A stretch of DNA of 64,000 nt from NCBI GenBank assembly GCA_903813345.2, contig CAIIXF020000003.1, positions 7,151,815 to 7,215,814 on the forward strand. Reading direction: 5' to 3'. The position numbers and the translations under genes were made by a program. The number at the start of each line of letters is the position of its first letter. Position 1 is the stretch's first letter. The notes beneath the pieces were generated by a model, which did no database searches, was not told the DNA's origin, and saw only the letters and a list, made by a program, of their open reading frames with translations. The DNA is from Owenia fusiformis (Eukaryota; Annelida; Polychaeta; Sabellida; Oweniidae). Positions 46,739 through 59,734 of this stretch are shown here, one piece after another.

Positions 46739-46902
46739 CAATAAAACCTTTATATTCGTATACATCTATTTACAAAAAGTTCTCAATGTGAACACTTTTT
46801 CTTGGTCCCAAATCTCCCAGTGATTCCTATATTAAGAAGCCTTGAAATGTGAACACCTGCTAATCTGAACACTTTGGACTTTCGATGAGACAGGTTTTAC
46901 TG
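46739..46902. mobile_element. MITE family H copy in duplication copy 1
   Basis: Ends are CAATAAAACC and ACAGGTTTTACTG, with AATGTGAACAC and GTGAACACCTGCTAATC inside. The matching copy in the second duplicate is at 52921-53098. Confidence 0.7.
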
Positions 46903-48992
46903 TACTATAGTGCTTCTTATTTGATCAATGAGAAGGGATATTTGCCTTTCAACCTTGTTAATTAAGTACTTATTCCAATTTATGTGTTATGTTTTGTTAG
47001 ATTTAATGCATTATAGGCAGCATTTGTTAAATGGTCAAATTGAAGCAATTAAATCAACCAAAAGAGAGAAAAATGTCACTGTTTTTAGAAATGCTTTTTA
47101 AGAGTTCTTACTGATATGATGCGATCCTTCCAATGGTCAGGGATAATATAAACAATATATCAACATATTGTAAAGAATCGTGAGGAGCTGGGACAAGCCG
47201 GACTGACTAGCAAGCTAGCCTAATGTACACTAGGTGCACCACGAATGTGTATGAATCCCACTTGATCCTTCTGATAAATGGTCAGGGATAATATAAACAA
47301 AATATCAACTTATCCATATGTTAAAAATAATGCATTTTATTGTTGTTTAGTATTGTTGATATTGTAACCATAACCTAATTGCAATTAATTTGTTTGTTTG
47401 TTGACTATAACAATTTTAATGACTTAAAAATATGGTTCAAATGGCAACAATAACAACAGATTTTAACAAACATAACAAAATTATTTCTTTTTGCCTGGGA
47501 ATAGTTTGATTTCAATGGAGATAAACTTATGTGATCAGCTTCCAGATGTGTGTTATTGCAATTGGATCCTTACAAGACAGCCAGTGATTAAAATGTCCGT
47601 CTGCTCATGCTTATTCCACTCAATTTCTCTCTAAAATTTGAATGAGCTTTCTGATTTTCTTGCATTTCTATACAATTTAGAGTGTCTATTACATGCTTAT
47701 TCATTCAATTTCTCAAAAATTTCCACTCTTTTTGGTTTATTTGGCATTTTAAAATATGACCACCGCAAGCTTTTTCCCATCGGTGCATCCTCAACTGACC
47801 AACATCAAAGACCATATCTCCTAGTATTTAGTTTTAACACTTATATCAACACCACTAACCCTTCACAGTAAACAATTAACAATTTCAGCAATGTTATGAT
47901 GGAATATTTAAATTCAAATTTTAAAAAGTTAGAAGTGACACACAAAATTTGAAAGACTACAATCATAAAAATAAGACTGCTGAGCCAAGATTGTCAAGTA
48001 GTTTTATCACAAATTGTTATGCTTAGAAAAAATTGTGAGAGATTTGTGTTTTGAAGTCCAAGAAAAAGAAAAGGTCTGTCAAAATGATTTAATTTTCTCC
48101 AATTTAAATTCATTTTTGCTCTAGAATTCAAGTCATAATATGCATAATTTCACGTTCAAATTAGATCTTATTTTTGCCTACATATAATATGGATCTATTT
48201 TTCATTGATATGTTTTAGAAGTTATGCGGGAAGTGTGCAAATATCAGCTTACCTTTCATGGGTGGTACATTGTACGTGTCCTCATAATTTCCACATACCT
48301 GACGACTAATTGTTTGAACATTCAATCTATTTATTTACACCTTGCTGGCGAGGATCTCTCTAATTCAATACTACTGCTGACATGTTTATAAGGCTGTCTT
48401 ACATTGCTGGGGGTGTGAAATCCTCAGTAGCATCAGTTAACCCACGACCAGATCAGAATCACCTCTGGTAAGGTTATACAGTAAAACCTGTATATATCGG
48501 AACACCTCTCTAATTCGAACACTTCTCAATGTCGTTCTTTTTTCTGTTTCCATTTTTGTAAACCCATTGAAAAATTAAATGTCGGAAGAGTAGTAGAGCC
48601 CCATTTTCAGAATGTTAAACCCAGATTTTCAAAAATGGTAGAATTTTGAGTATTTTTGTCCCAGATTACATTGTCAGGTCTGCCGCCATTGTGAATTCCA
48701 CAATATAATTATTATTCAAAAAAAGATTAAGAAAATCTCATTATATTGAGAAGGAATCATTAAATAACATATAATTTCATTCTGAAGCGTATGTAGAAAT
48801 CCCATTTAACATGCAATTTTACCACATTAGACTAATTTCGTTTTTATTAATTTGTTCGAAACTAAAATAGAAGAGATTATATTGCAACTTGATCGCTAAA
48901 CTCATGAAAACTCCTCAATCACTGGAAAGACAATTAAGGTGGGACTGGAACAATAAAAAATCTGAGTACCTTTTCCAAACAAGCTTTTGATA

Positions 48993-49175
48993 CAGTAAAA
49001 CCTGTCTATTTCGAACACCTCTCGAATTTGAACATCTCTCATTGTGAACACCTTTTCTTAGTCCCATTTGTTATCTCTCATCGATTGATTCGTATGAAAT
49101 ATTGAAATATGAACACCTGTTAATCTGAACACTTATGACTGGTCCCTGTAGTGTTCAGATTAGACAGGTTTTACT
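48993..49175. mobile_element. MITE family H copy in duplication copy 1
   Basis: It starts CAGTAAAACCTGTCTATTTC and ends AGACAGGTTTTACTT, with the last base eroded. The counterpart at 55212-55394 is intact and flanked by TA. Confidence 0.75.
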
Positions 49176-49366
49176 TTATGAACATTTGAAGGTTGTCTAA
49201 CTCTCTCTCTATACTACATATTGGACACAAAGTCACACCATGGGCTTTCCCATGGACACACAAAATAAAATAAATGTTATTTTTATATTTTCTTTACTCG
49301 CTGAGACTTTTTCGATGAAATTGAATTTTTTTGATATTTGGAACATATTGCAATGAAATAAGAAAT

Positions 49367-49751
49367 ACATAAGGGTTATGTACTAGGAGGTTTTGGATAT
49401 GGGGTTTATCCAGAGGGAGATATGCATATCTACCTGAGGGACCGTAGGGACCAAAGGTAGATGTGCATATCTCACGAGGGATGAACCCAATATCCAAACC
49501 GACCGTACATAACTGCTTTATCCTATACCAAGTAGAGTTTCCAGGGCCATTTCAATAGTTCAAGGTGTCAAAATAAACAAATCATTCATATGCAAAGTCA
49601 TTTTATTGCATTACCAGAAGCGGGAAGATATGCACCGAAGCGGGAGATATGGCAGGAGAGCTGGAGGTTCTGGATATGGAAACCTCAAAATCAGGATACA
49701 GGATATATCTTACCAACTTATCTCCCTAAAACTCTACTTGGCATAGGATAA
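49367..49751. mobile_element. Palindrome plus inverted-repeat element, present only in copy 1
   Basis: The palindrome (about 49377-49505) has TTTTGGATATGGGGTTTATC against its complement, with centre GAGGGACCGTAGGGACC. It is followed by TTATCCTATACCAAGTAGAG near 49519 and its near-perfect inverse ending near 49749. Duplication copy 2 lacks the whole block at about 55517, so it inserted after the duplication or was lost from copy 2. Confidence 0.65.
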
Positions 49752-50283
49752 TAGGGTTTATGAACCCTATGTCAAAAATCAAGTGATTTAAAGAATAATC
49801 TGGGGTTCCTTGATACCTTGATTTACAACATTTATATAAATGGCTGCCAAGCCAAATGTTCATTTCAATTTTTTTCCACAAAAAATGAACAAGATAAAAA
49901 TCAGTAAATCTTTAATTCAAAGTGAGTTTTTCTTCCATGAGTAGCGAATATTTATATGGCACAAATTGTTGTTAATAGAATTCACGGTCATTAAGTCAAT
50001 TTTTCTGCTGTTCCATATTCCAACGTTAGATATGAAACAGATTGGTTTTGGTAAAGCTGTGATAAATGGAGAAGGGGAAATACTTCCAATTAGGCCCCTA
50101 ATTAGTTAGCTCAATTTCCCTGTGCTAATTAAGGGACTTACATATTTCATTCTTGGTGTATTATACAACTCTCAACCTCCATCCTTTTGGAACAAATTGA
50201 CTATTAGTATAATACTTAAATAATTTGGTGTTAATTACAGTAAAACATATGAATTTGAATACCTCTCTAAGACCATAAAAACC

Positions 50284-50610
50284 CAGATGCCAGTAGGTAG
50301 TTACCAGTTTCACCACTAGGTGGCTGATTTGGGTCAGATAACATAGCAGATATAGTAGAAAGTTCCAATACTTTAAAAGAAAATATTATATGTCAAACAC
50401 AAGAAAAGATATTTCACTTTTTGTGATTTTATAGCATCGGGTCTACTGGGAATCTGCCCGACCTAGAAGAATTATATTTTCAAAGTTAATGAAAAAAATT
50501 TTAAACCATATTTGTAAATTTGCATTTTACATTTAGATTTCAAATATGATATCACTTTTGAATTTTGAATATTTGATGACGTAAATCAAGATTATTTCTA
50601 CTTGCATCTA
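50284..50610. mobile_element. MITE family G copy in duplication copy 1
   Basis: It begins CAGATGCCAGTAGGTAGTTA and ends TTCTACTTGCATCT. It shares GATGACGTAAATCAAGATTA with other copies. Confidence 0.75.
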
Positions 50611-50814
50611 GTCATTTAAAGTGTGTCCTCATTCCTATTTCTTCCCCTTTGGCATCTTGTCATGATGTTATATGAATGCCCCCCTCCCGAGAAAACACCC
50701 TGAATTTAATTAATCAATGAGATTAGATGCCATGTCCTTACCAGATGCAATTCAGGACCAAGCCCTTCTAATACCATTGTTATGATACATTTAGATTAAA
50801 TTCTGATTCTGATT

Positions 50815-51181
50815 CTAAAAATATTTTCAGGGATGATTCTTAGTTTGAAAATCTAGAAAGAAATTAGTTTTTTGACATTCTGGGTAAATGTCAAGGCAGC
50901 CATTTTGGATTTTCCGTCCTAAAATCTTGTCTGTAAAGTCTTGTTTACATGTTTTCTGGTTAACTGTGTGACGGATCAATTAAAAATTTTCAGGGGTGGT
51001 TCTTAGTTTGAAAATCTAGAACTGACTAAATTTTGGGCATTCTGGGTAAATTTTAAGGTGGCCATTTTGGATTTTCCGTCCTCAAATTGTGTTGGTAAAG
51101 TCTTGTCTACTCATTTTCAGGATAACCATTTGATGGGATCACCCATTGGTGGGGACATTTTGTACACATTTGTGTTCTTGT
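50815..51181 (+). mobile_element. Truncated 3' end of element A between the duplicates
   Basis: Two monomers, the inverted motif TGGTGGGGACAT and the tail hairpin match 35870-36214 closely. The match stops at TTCTTGT, exactly where duplication copy 2 begins. The 5' half of the element is missing. Confidence 0.88.
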
Positions 51182-52920
51182 AAAATCTTGGGTGGGTGCC
51201 ACACCCACTTGCTTTAATGCTGGGGAGATCACTGTGTATTCATTATAGAAGCAGTGTATTTATTAAACAATCAAAGTATTCATTAAACAAACAATGTATT
51301 CAATCAAGCAACAATTACGAAACACTTATCAATGCCTTTATCATAAACTAGTAGATATATTGTGAGAATAGAAGTGGGAATGCATAAATTGTTGATTGAG
51401 AATAGCTACACCTCTGGTTGTAGCGCTGAATTCTATTTGTTAAAAGGACTAAGTATAAGTGTTTATTGTTATATAAAGACCACAGAATGTTTCCTGCCTA
51501 AGAGTCGGGTCAGAACATTGATTGATTAAGTGTTGATTGATTTAAAGGGTCGTTTGAAAACATCAAGGGTTGTTATGGGTCAGATGAGGTGCCTCATGGC
51601 TTGTAAAACTGAAGTTAGTAGATATTTTCTTGCATCATAAATATTATAACAGACAGAAATATATTAGGTGTGAACATATTAAGGAGATTGAAATCCTTTA
51701 TGAAGATTGAATATGGGGTTTACTCCTCTTTTAGTATTCTCTGACTTTTGTACTATTTGATAGTATATACCTAGGGGTTATTTACTGGGAGGGATTGAAT
51801 ATGGATTTTATTCCTCTTAAGTATGATATTTCCCTCTAGAGTTATGTTCTAAAATGCTTCTTTTGAGTTTAAGAATAATCAATTAGGGACATCTATATCT
51901 CATCTCTTGTAATAACTCTAGTTTCTTCAAACACATTGACCACATCAATAATAAGACATTTACTTTGCAATCTCTAATTATTTGTGAAATCCTCTGTTTA
52001 GAGTCTCTAATTATCTAATTAATTTAATCTAATTACTTCAATCAAAGATCTATACCTGGATTCTTTCAATAATTGCAAATGTGATTTTAATGATCACATC
52101 ATTTCAAAATATTTATATTCAACATAAAAGCAATCGATGGCTTTCATCTCAAATCAATTTGCAGATCCAATTTTTCGATTCTCATTCCAGATTATTTATT
52201 TGCAAGCTCAATTCTTTTTATTTCAAATCTTTGAATTTTTATCTCAAATCTGCAATGCTTTGCTACTACTTGAAAGGTGAGGAATTTCAAACCAACATTG
52301 TACTTTTCAGATACCTTCATTTATGTCCAACAGAAAAAGAAACATATTTTTTCAGATGGGTTAAAAGTTGGTATGTTTTGATTAAAACAGGTCACCATTT
52401 ACACACGTGTTATAATGTTATATCATAAATGACTACTACGTTTTTACCCTTAACAAGAAAATATAAGATATATTTTGAAAATGTATAAGTCATAATAGTA
52501 GCATAATTATATTAAACACAGAAGTATATTTCAAATATGCAATTAAATATCATCTTGAAGTTTTACCTTTAATTAAAGATGAAGCTTTAAAGAAATACTA
52601 CTGTAGAAATTGTGCTGGTTGATCCACTCTCAACTTGGGAATGTTATTTACGGGATTGTTGTGGTAATATTACAACTTATGTTTTCATTCCTAATGCATA
52701 ATTCATCTCTAATTTCAATTTTCCTTAGTATTTTGTAATAAAAACCGCGACTGAGCCTTGTTTACTTACTTTACTCCATTTCGCACCCTAATGGATATTT
52801 GATGCGCACAACCTGGCTTATGTCATGGCCCTGGTTACATGCACTCCCACTTCAGTTCAGATTGTTTTGATATTTTTCAGCGGTTCCTATTTTTTAATCG
52901 TCATGAGCACTAAGAAACTA

Positions 52921-53098
52921 CAGTAAAAACCTGCATATTCGTATACATCTTTTTTTTAAATTTCTCAATGTGAACACTTTTTCTTTGTCCCAAATCTGCC
53001 AGTGATTCACATATTAAGAAGCCTTGAAATTTGAACACCTACTAATCTGAACACTTTGGACTGGTTCAAGTAGTGTTAAGATGAGACAGGTTTTACTG
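52921..53098. mobile_element. MITE family H copy in duplication copy 2
   Basis: It starts CAGTAAAAACCTGCATATTC and ends GACAGGTTTTACTG. Confidence 0.72.
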
Positions 53099-55211
53099 TA
53101 CTATAGTGCTTTTTATTATTTAATCTAGGAGAAGGGATATTTTCCATTCAACCTTGTTAATTAAGTACTTATTCCAAAGTTATGTGTTATGTTTTGTTAG
53201 ATTTAATGCATAATAGGCAGCATTTGTTAAATGGTCAAATTGAAGCATTTAAATCAAACCCAAAAATTAAAAAATGTCACTGTTATTAGAAATGCTTTTT
53301 AAGAGTTCTTACTGATATGATATGATCCTTCCAATGGTCAGGGATAATATAAACAATATATCAACATATTGTAAAGAATCGTGGGGAGCTGGAGGGGGAC
53401 AAGCCGTACTGACTAGGAAGCCTAATGTACACTAGGTGCACCGCAAATGTGTTAGAATCCTACCTGATCCTTCCGATAAATGGTCAGGGATAACATAAAC
53501 AAAATATCAACTTATCCATATTTTAAAAATAATGCATTTTATTGTTGTTTAGTATTGCTGATATAGTAACCATAACCTAATTGCAATTATTATGTTTGTT
53601 TGTTGACTATAAAAGTTTTAATGACTTAAAAATATGGTTCAAATGGCAACAATAACAACAGATTTCAACAATCATAACAAAATTATTTCTTTTTGCCTGG
53701 GAATAGTTTGATTTCAATGGAGATAAACTTATGTGATCAGCTTCCAGATGTGTGTTATTGCAATCGGATCTTTACAAGACAGCCAGTGATTAAAATGTCC
53801 GTCTGCACATTCTTATTCCACTCAATTTCTCTCTTAAATTTGAATGAGCTCCAGAATTTTCTTGCATTTCTATACAATTTAAAGTGTCTATTACATGTTT
53901 ATTCATCCAATTTCTCAAAAAATTCCACTCTTTTTGGTTTATTTGGCATTTAAAAATATGATCACCGCAAGCTTTTTCCCATCGGTGCATCCTCAACTGA
54001 CCAACATCAAAGACCGTATCTCCTAGTATTTAGTTTTAACACTTATATCAACACCACTAGCCCTCCACAATAAACAATTAACAATTTTAGCAATGTTATG
54101 ATGGAATTTTTAAATTTGAATTTTAAAAAGTTAGAAGTGACTCACAAAATCTGAAAAACAACAATCATAAAATAAGACTGCTGAGCCAAGATTGTCAAGT
54201 AGTTTTATCACAAATTGTTATGCTTAGAAAAAATTGTGAGAGATTTGTGTTTTGAAGTCCAAGAAAAAGAAAAGGTCTGTCAGAATGATTTAATTTTCTC
54301 CAATTTAAATTCATATTTGCTCCAAAATTCAAGTCAAATTATGCATAATTTCACGTTCAAATTAGATCTTATTTTTGCCTATAATATGGATTTATTTTTC
54401 ATTGATATGTTTTAGAAGTTGTGCGGGAAGTGTGCGAATATCAGCTTACCTTTCATGGGTGGTACATTGTACGTGTCCTCATAATTTCCGCATACCTGAC
54501 GACTAATTGTTTGAACATTCAATCTATTTATTTACACCTTGCTGGCGAGGATCTCTCTAATTCAATACTACTGCTGACATGTTTATAAGGCTGTCTTATA
54601 TTGCTGGGGGTGTGAAATCCTCAGTAGCATCAGTTAACCCACGACCAGATCAGAATCACCTCTGGTAAGGTTATACAGTAAAACCTGTATATATCGAAAC
54701 ACCTCTCTAATTTGAACACCTCTCTAATCGGAACACCTCTCTAATTTGAACTCCTATCAATGTCATTCTTTTTTTGTTTCCATTTTTGTAAACCTATAAA
54801 GACTTAAATGTTAAAAAAGTAGTTTTTAGAATGTTAGACCCAAATTTTCAAAAATGGTAGAATTTTGAGTATTTTTGTCCCCGATAACATTGTCAGGTCT
54901 GCCGCCATTGTGAATTCCACAATATAATTATTATTCAAAAAAAGATTAAGAAAATCTCATTATATTGAGAAGGAATCATTAAATAACATATAATTTCATT
55001 CTGAAGCGTATGTAGAAATCCCATTTAACATGCAATTTTACCACATTAGACTAATTTCGTTTTTATTAATTTGTTCGAAACTAAAATAGAAGAGATTATA
55101 TTGCAACTTGATCCCTAAACTCATGAAAACTCCTCAATCACTGGAAAGACAATTAAGGTGGGACTGGAACAATAAAAAATCTGAGTACCTTTTCCAAACA
55201 AGCTTTAGATA

Positions 55212-55394
55212 CAGTAAAACCTGTCTATTCGAACACCTCTCGAATTTGAACATCTCTCATTGTGAACACCTTTTCTTAGTCCCATTTGTTATCTCTCATC
55301 GATTGATTCGTATGAAATATTGAAATATGAACACCTGTTAATCTAAACACTTTTGACTGGTCCCAGTGGTGTTCAGATTAGACAGATTTTACTG
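55212..55394. mobile_element. MITE family H, best-preserved copy
   Basis: CAGTAAAACCTGTCTATTCG and TTAGACAGATTTTACTG form the inverted ends. TA at 55210-55211 and 55395-55396 is consistent with a TA target duplication. Confidence 0.8.
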
Positions 55395-55898
55395 TATAAA
55401 CATTTTAAGGTTGTCTAACTCTCACTGTATACTACATATTGGACATGAAGACACACAAAACAAAATAAATGCTGAATTATTTTGATATTTGGAACATCTT
55501 ACAATGAAATAAGAAACACTAGGGTTTGTGATGCCTATGTCAAAAATCATTGATTCACAAGATTTATATAAAGGTGTTCATTTCAATTTTTCAATTTTCT
55601 TTTTTACAAAAAATAAACAAGATAAAAATCAGTAAATCTTATTCCAAGTGAGTTTTTCTTCCATGAGTAATGAATATTAATATGGCACAAAATGTTGTTA
55701 ATAGAATTCACGGTCATTAAGTCAATTTTTCTGCTGTTCCATATTCCAAAGTTTGATATGAAACAGATTGGTTTTGGTAAAGCTGTGATAAATGGAGAAG
55801 GGGAAATACTTCCAATTAGGCCCCTAATTAGTTAGCTCAATTTCCCTGTGCTAATTAAGGGACTTACATATTTCATTCTATGTGTATTATACAACTTC

Positions 55899-56227
55899 CA
55901 GATGCCAGTAGGTAGTACCAGTTTCACCACCAGGTGGCTGATTTGGGTCAGATTCAACATGGTAGGTAAAGTAGAAAGTTCCAGCACTTTAAAAGAAAAT
56001 ATTATCTGTCAAATTCAGGAAAAGATATTTTACTTTTTGTGATTTTATAGCATGGGGTCTACTTGGAATCTACCCGACCTAGAAGAAAATTACATTTTCA
56101 AAGTTATTGAAAAAAATGTTAAACCATATTTGTAAATGTATATTATACATTTAGATTTCAAATATGATATCACTTTTGAATTTTGAATATTTGATGACGT
56201 AAATCAAGATTATTTCTACATGCATCT
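55899..56227. mobile_element. MITE family G copy in duplication copy 2
   Basis: It begins CAGATGCCAGTAGGTAG and ends TTCTACATGCATCT. It is colinear with 50284-50610. Confidence 0.75.
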
Positions 56228-56422
56228 ACTCATTTAAAGTGTGTCCTCATCCTTATTTCCCCTTTGGCATCTTGATATGATGTAATAGTGAATGCCCCCC
56301 TCCCCAGAAAACACCCTGAATTTAATTAATCAATGAGATTAGATGCCATGTCCTTACCAGATGCAATTCAGGACCAAGCCCTTCTAATACCATTGTTATG
56401 ATACATTTAGATTAAATTCTGA

Positions 56423-57652
56423 GGTGAAATTGATTATTTATAAAGACAATGTACATGGGGTGCAATCAAATAATTTAGGCAACTGGCCGGAAGATGAACT
56501 TTTACTCAGAATTAGTAAAAATTTTGCACAATTTATTTTCTAACTTGAAATCTATTTCAACTTCGACAAAATAAAGCACTCCATGCAATTGCTATTTCAT
56601 TCATGATTTCGTTGGAACCCAGTTCCGATCCATTATAAAGTTATTGAAAACGGTGCAGATGTCCTTTGCTTTTTGATATAACATTTAAATAAAGGCTTCT
56701 AAAAAATAAAAATATCTGGCATAGTCCTAATGTAATTGATAACACCTGTTATTTCCAATTAATGTGTTCCTGTTTTGTTTAATTAAAAAAAAATTAAAAG
56801 TTCTACAATACAAAATTTCACAATAATAAATTTAAAATATATCTTCAAATAAATAAGAATGTGCAAATCTCTCAAAATACAGTATCATTAAAAATAAGGC
56901 TTCATATTTCTGTAGCAAACCCTTTGTTTAATTCAAATCACTGGCAGTCTCTGAATAATATTCCACATGGTGTCAATGAATTTCTAGACCCGATCTGACC
57001 CTATATGTAAGATAAAAACGGAAGATTCCAGAAAATCAGGAAATTCATTCTAATGTTTGATATAAACTCATGTAACAGTCACCAGACTAATCATGCATAC
57101 CAGGACTCTGTCCTCACATACCATATTAATCTGAGAGTTAATGTAGAATGATCTATTGTGTGTATTATGATGTTAATTAACAATGTATTTAGTCAATAGT
57201 CTTACAATTTTAAGGACAGAGGTGTCTCCAATACCTGATATTAAGTCATGGATGAAAGTGTTTGACTTTATTGTAATGACTTAATATTTAGGCATATTGT
57301 ATTGTAGGGGTCTGAGAAGTCAAATTTATAGGAACCTTCTTCTGTGTCATTTTACGATTCTTTCATATGATATTTTTAAGATTTTTAATTTTGAATAGAA
57401 CTCTGTTTGTTCTGAGTAAATGCAGGATTTCGATGCAATGGGCTCACATCTGAGCAATGGTTTTTGAACTTTATCAATATTTTGTGTCTTGCGCTGTGTT
57501 TTATCATAATAGCATATTTTGATGCATCGCTACAGGTTGGGTTGAGTTAGCATAGCATGTTGTCTTCAGGATCACAAGTGATAGAATTGCTGTATGAAAA
57601 ACATACTACCGGAGGAAAATTATTTCAAGTGAAACAAGACATCTTTGTTATA
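56423..57652. other. Intergenic, no gene recognised
   Basis: No supported feature. Confidence 0.5.
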
Positions 57653-57863
57653 CAGGGTGAGCCAAGGTCACTTAAACATATTTTAACTCGAAAGTTTAGC
57701 ATTTGTTTAAGATCAGACTTGGTACAATAAAACTATTAAACCTTCATCAATGATTCTTTCATTCTACCAAGTTTCACCTGTCTATTACAAATGGTCACAA
57801 TTTTATGGCCATTTTACTATGAATGACAGACATTTGTTTGGGTTACTTTTTTGGCTCACCCTG
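57653..57863. mobile_element. Mariner-like MITE (211 bp), TA target duplication
   Basis: The ends CAGGGTGAGCCAAGGTCACT and AGTTAC... (right end TTTTTTGGCTCACCCTG) are inverted, with TA at 57651-57652 and 57864-57865. Non-coding. Confidence 0.82.
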
Positions 57864-57865
57864 TA

Positions 57866-58975
57866 TTCAGGTTATATACAGTATGTATGTTACAGGAAGA
57901 ATTCTCAAAATCTTTTGAAAACATTAAAAGTATTACAAAGAATGCTATGAATAATTTCATCATGAAGTACTTTTACAAATGATTTACCTTTTCCAGTTCT
58001 GTTTTGTGTGTCTTAGATCTTAAAGGAAAGAGCTCATCTTGGGGATTTATTGAAGGTCAATTGGTTCTATCTGCTCACAGTTTTTAAGTCAAAGATTAAT
58101 TGAGGTGGAAATTGATCAAGATTTTGTCTGATAGATTGTTGAACAACAAAGCATTTATTCTGATTTGTGAGAAAATAATGCCAGGAAGATTTTATGGATG
58201 GATGTTTTACAGATAGGGGCAGCCGGCAACGTAACATGACTGTAAAGAGAGTTGAGTCATTGAAGATCTTTAATTAAAGATTGTGTGAATTTTGGTGAAG
58301 TCTATCAAAAAGATGAAATTTTGCCTTTTTCATCATGGATAACATTTGAAAACTACAATATCATTTTTAACATTTTAACACCTACAGTGTACCCATCATT
58401 GATCCTACGATATAAAAAAAATATTGTGAAATAATTCCATTAGGAATTAATAGGACACTAAATCGTCAAATTGTTTTAAATACTCTTGTAAAATTCCTCG
58501 TTTAAGAAAAACATGCTTATGGTGTGATTGTGAGACCCATATATAGTAGATTTTAAAACAATGTGTTTCTTGTAAAAAACAATATAGTAATATACCCCCA
58601 AGTTCAAAGTTGTTCACAAAGTTACGCATCTCATGAATATTCATAGTTTGAAATACCAGCAAATGAATCACTTGTTCTGCTTAACCAGGGTGTAATCACC
58701 ACCCTTACAAAAATGTAATTAGAGGATATTGGAAAATATTATCTTTATGGCATCATATTATAACTTAAGGAGAGGTTGCACTGCCTGATTTTGTTTGAAT
58801 TGCTCTTGTATTTCTCAATTTAGACTTACGCATTGCCATGGCAACTTAATAGTTTACACATTCTCAAAGATCTTTCAACAATTTATTGTTGAATGTAATG
58901 ATAAGCAAATCTTGAATCATAGCCCAATCAGCTTAACTGAATCAGCAACTTAATTTGTTGTGTAATTGCTATTGA
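57866..58975. other. Intergenic, no gene recognised
   Basis: No supported feature. Confidence 0.5.
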
Positions 58976-59728
58976 TGCTCATATTGGACCATGTTAGGTC
59001 TACCCATTTGACTACCATTGCTCATATTACACCCTTTTAGGCTCACTTATTTGACTATCAATGCTCATATTACACCCTTTTTAGGTTCACTTATTTAACT
59101 ATCAATGATCATATTACACCCTTTTTAGGTTCACTTATTTGACTATCAATGATCATATTACACTCTTTTAAGGTCCACCTATTTGACTACCATTGCTCAT
59201 ATTACACCCTTTTAGGTTCACTTATTTGACTATCAATGTTCATATTACACCCTTTTTAGGTTCACTTATTTGACTACCATTGCTCATATTACACCCTTTT
59301 AGGTTCACTTATTTGACTATCAATGTTCATATTACACCCTTTTTAGGTTCACTTATTTGACTATCAATGATCATATTACACCCTTTTTAGGTTCACTTAT
59401 TTGACTATCAATGATCATATTACACCCTTTTTAGGTTCACTTATTTGACTATCAATGATCATATTACACCCTTTTTAGGTTCACTTATTTGACTATCAAT
59501 GATCATATTACACCCTTTTTAGGTTTACTTATTTGACTATCAATGCTCATATTACACCCTTTTTAGGTTCACTTTTTGACTATCTATGATCATATTACAC
59601 CCTTTTTAGGTTCACTTATTTGACTGTCAATGATCATATTACACACTTTTTAGGTCCACTTATTTGACTATCAATGATCATATTACTCCTTTTTTTAGGT
59701 TCACCTATTTGACTATCAATGCTCTTGT
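58976..59728. repeat. 44-bp minisatellite, about 17 units
   Basis: The unit contains ATCATATTACACCCTTTTTA, GGTTCACTTATTTGACTATC and AATG. The central units are identical and the edge units diverged (CTCATATT, CTACCATTG). Confidence 0.93.
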
Positions 59729-59734
59729 GAAAAA

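Larger units (their letters stand above)
44989..50806. repeat. Segmental duplication, copy 1 (5.8 kb)
   Basis: Colinear with 51181-56422 from TAAAATCTTGGG to AGATTAAATTCTGA, with frequent small changes. Copy 1 has about 390 bp extra at 49367-49750 and about 115 bp extra at about 50170-50283. It holds no gene I recognise. ORFs such as 45972-46235 and 47638-47871 are not kept in both copies. MITE family H lies at 46739-46902 and 48993-49175, with a fragment at 48479-48545. Confidence 0.93.
51181..56422. repeat. Segmental duplication, copy 2 (5.2 kb)
   Basis: Colinear with 44989-50806, same orientation. The left breakpoint is inside the GTGGGTGC MITE. No gene is recognised; the 115-codon ORF at 52081-52428 is not open in copy 1. 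Family H copies lie at 52921-53098 and 55212-55394 (TA on both sides of the latter), with a fragment at 54674-54770. A family G copy lies at 55899-56227. Confidence 0.93.

Noticed and set aside
52081-52428. 115-codon ORF in duplication copy 2
   Set aside because: The matching frame in copy 1 (45972-46235) is shifted and has a different end. There is no domain signature and the sequence is AT-rich.
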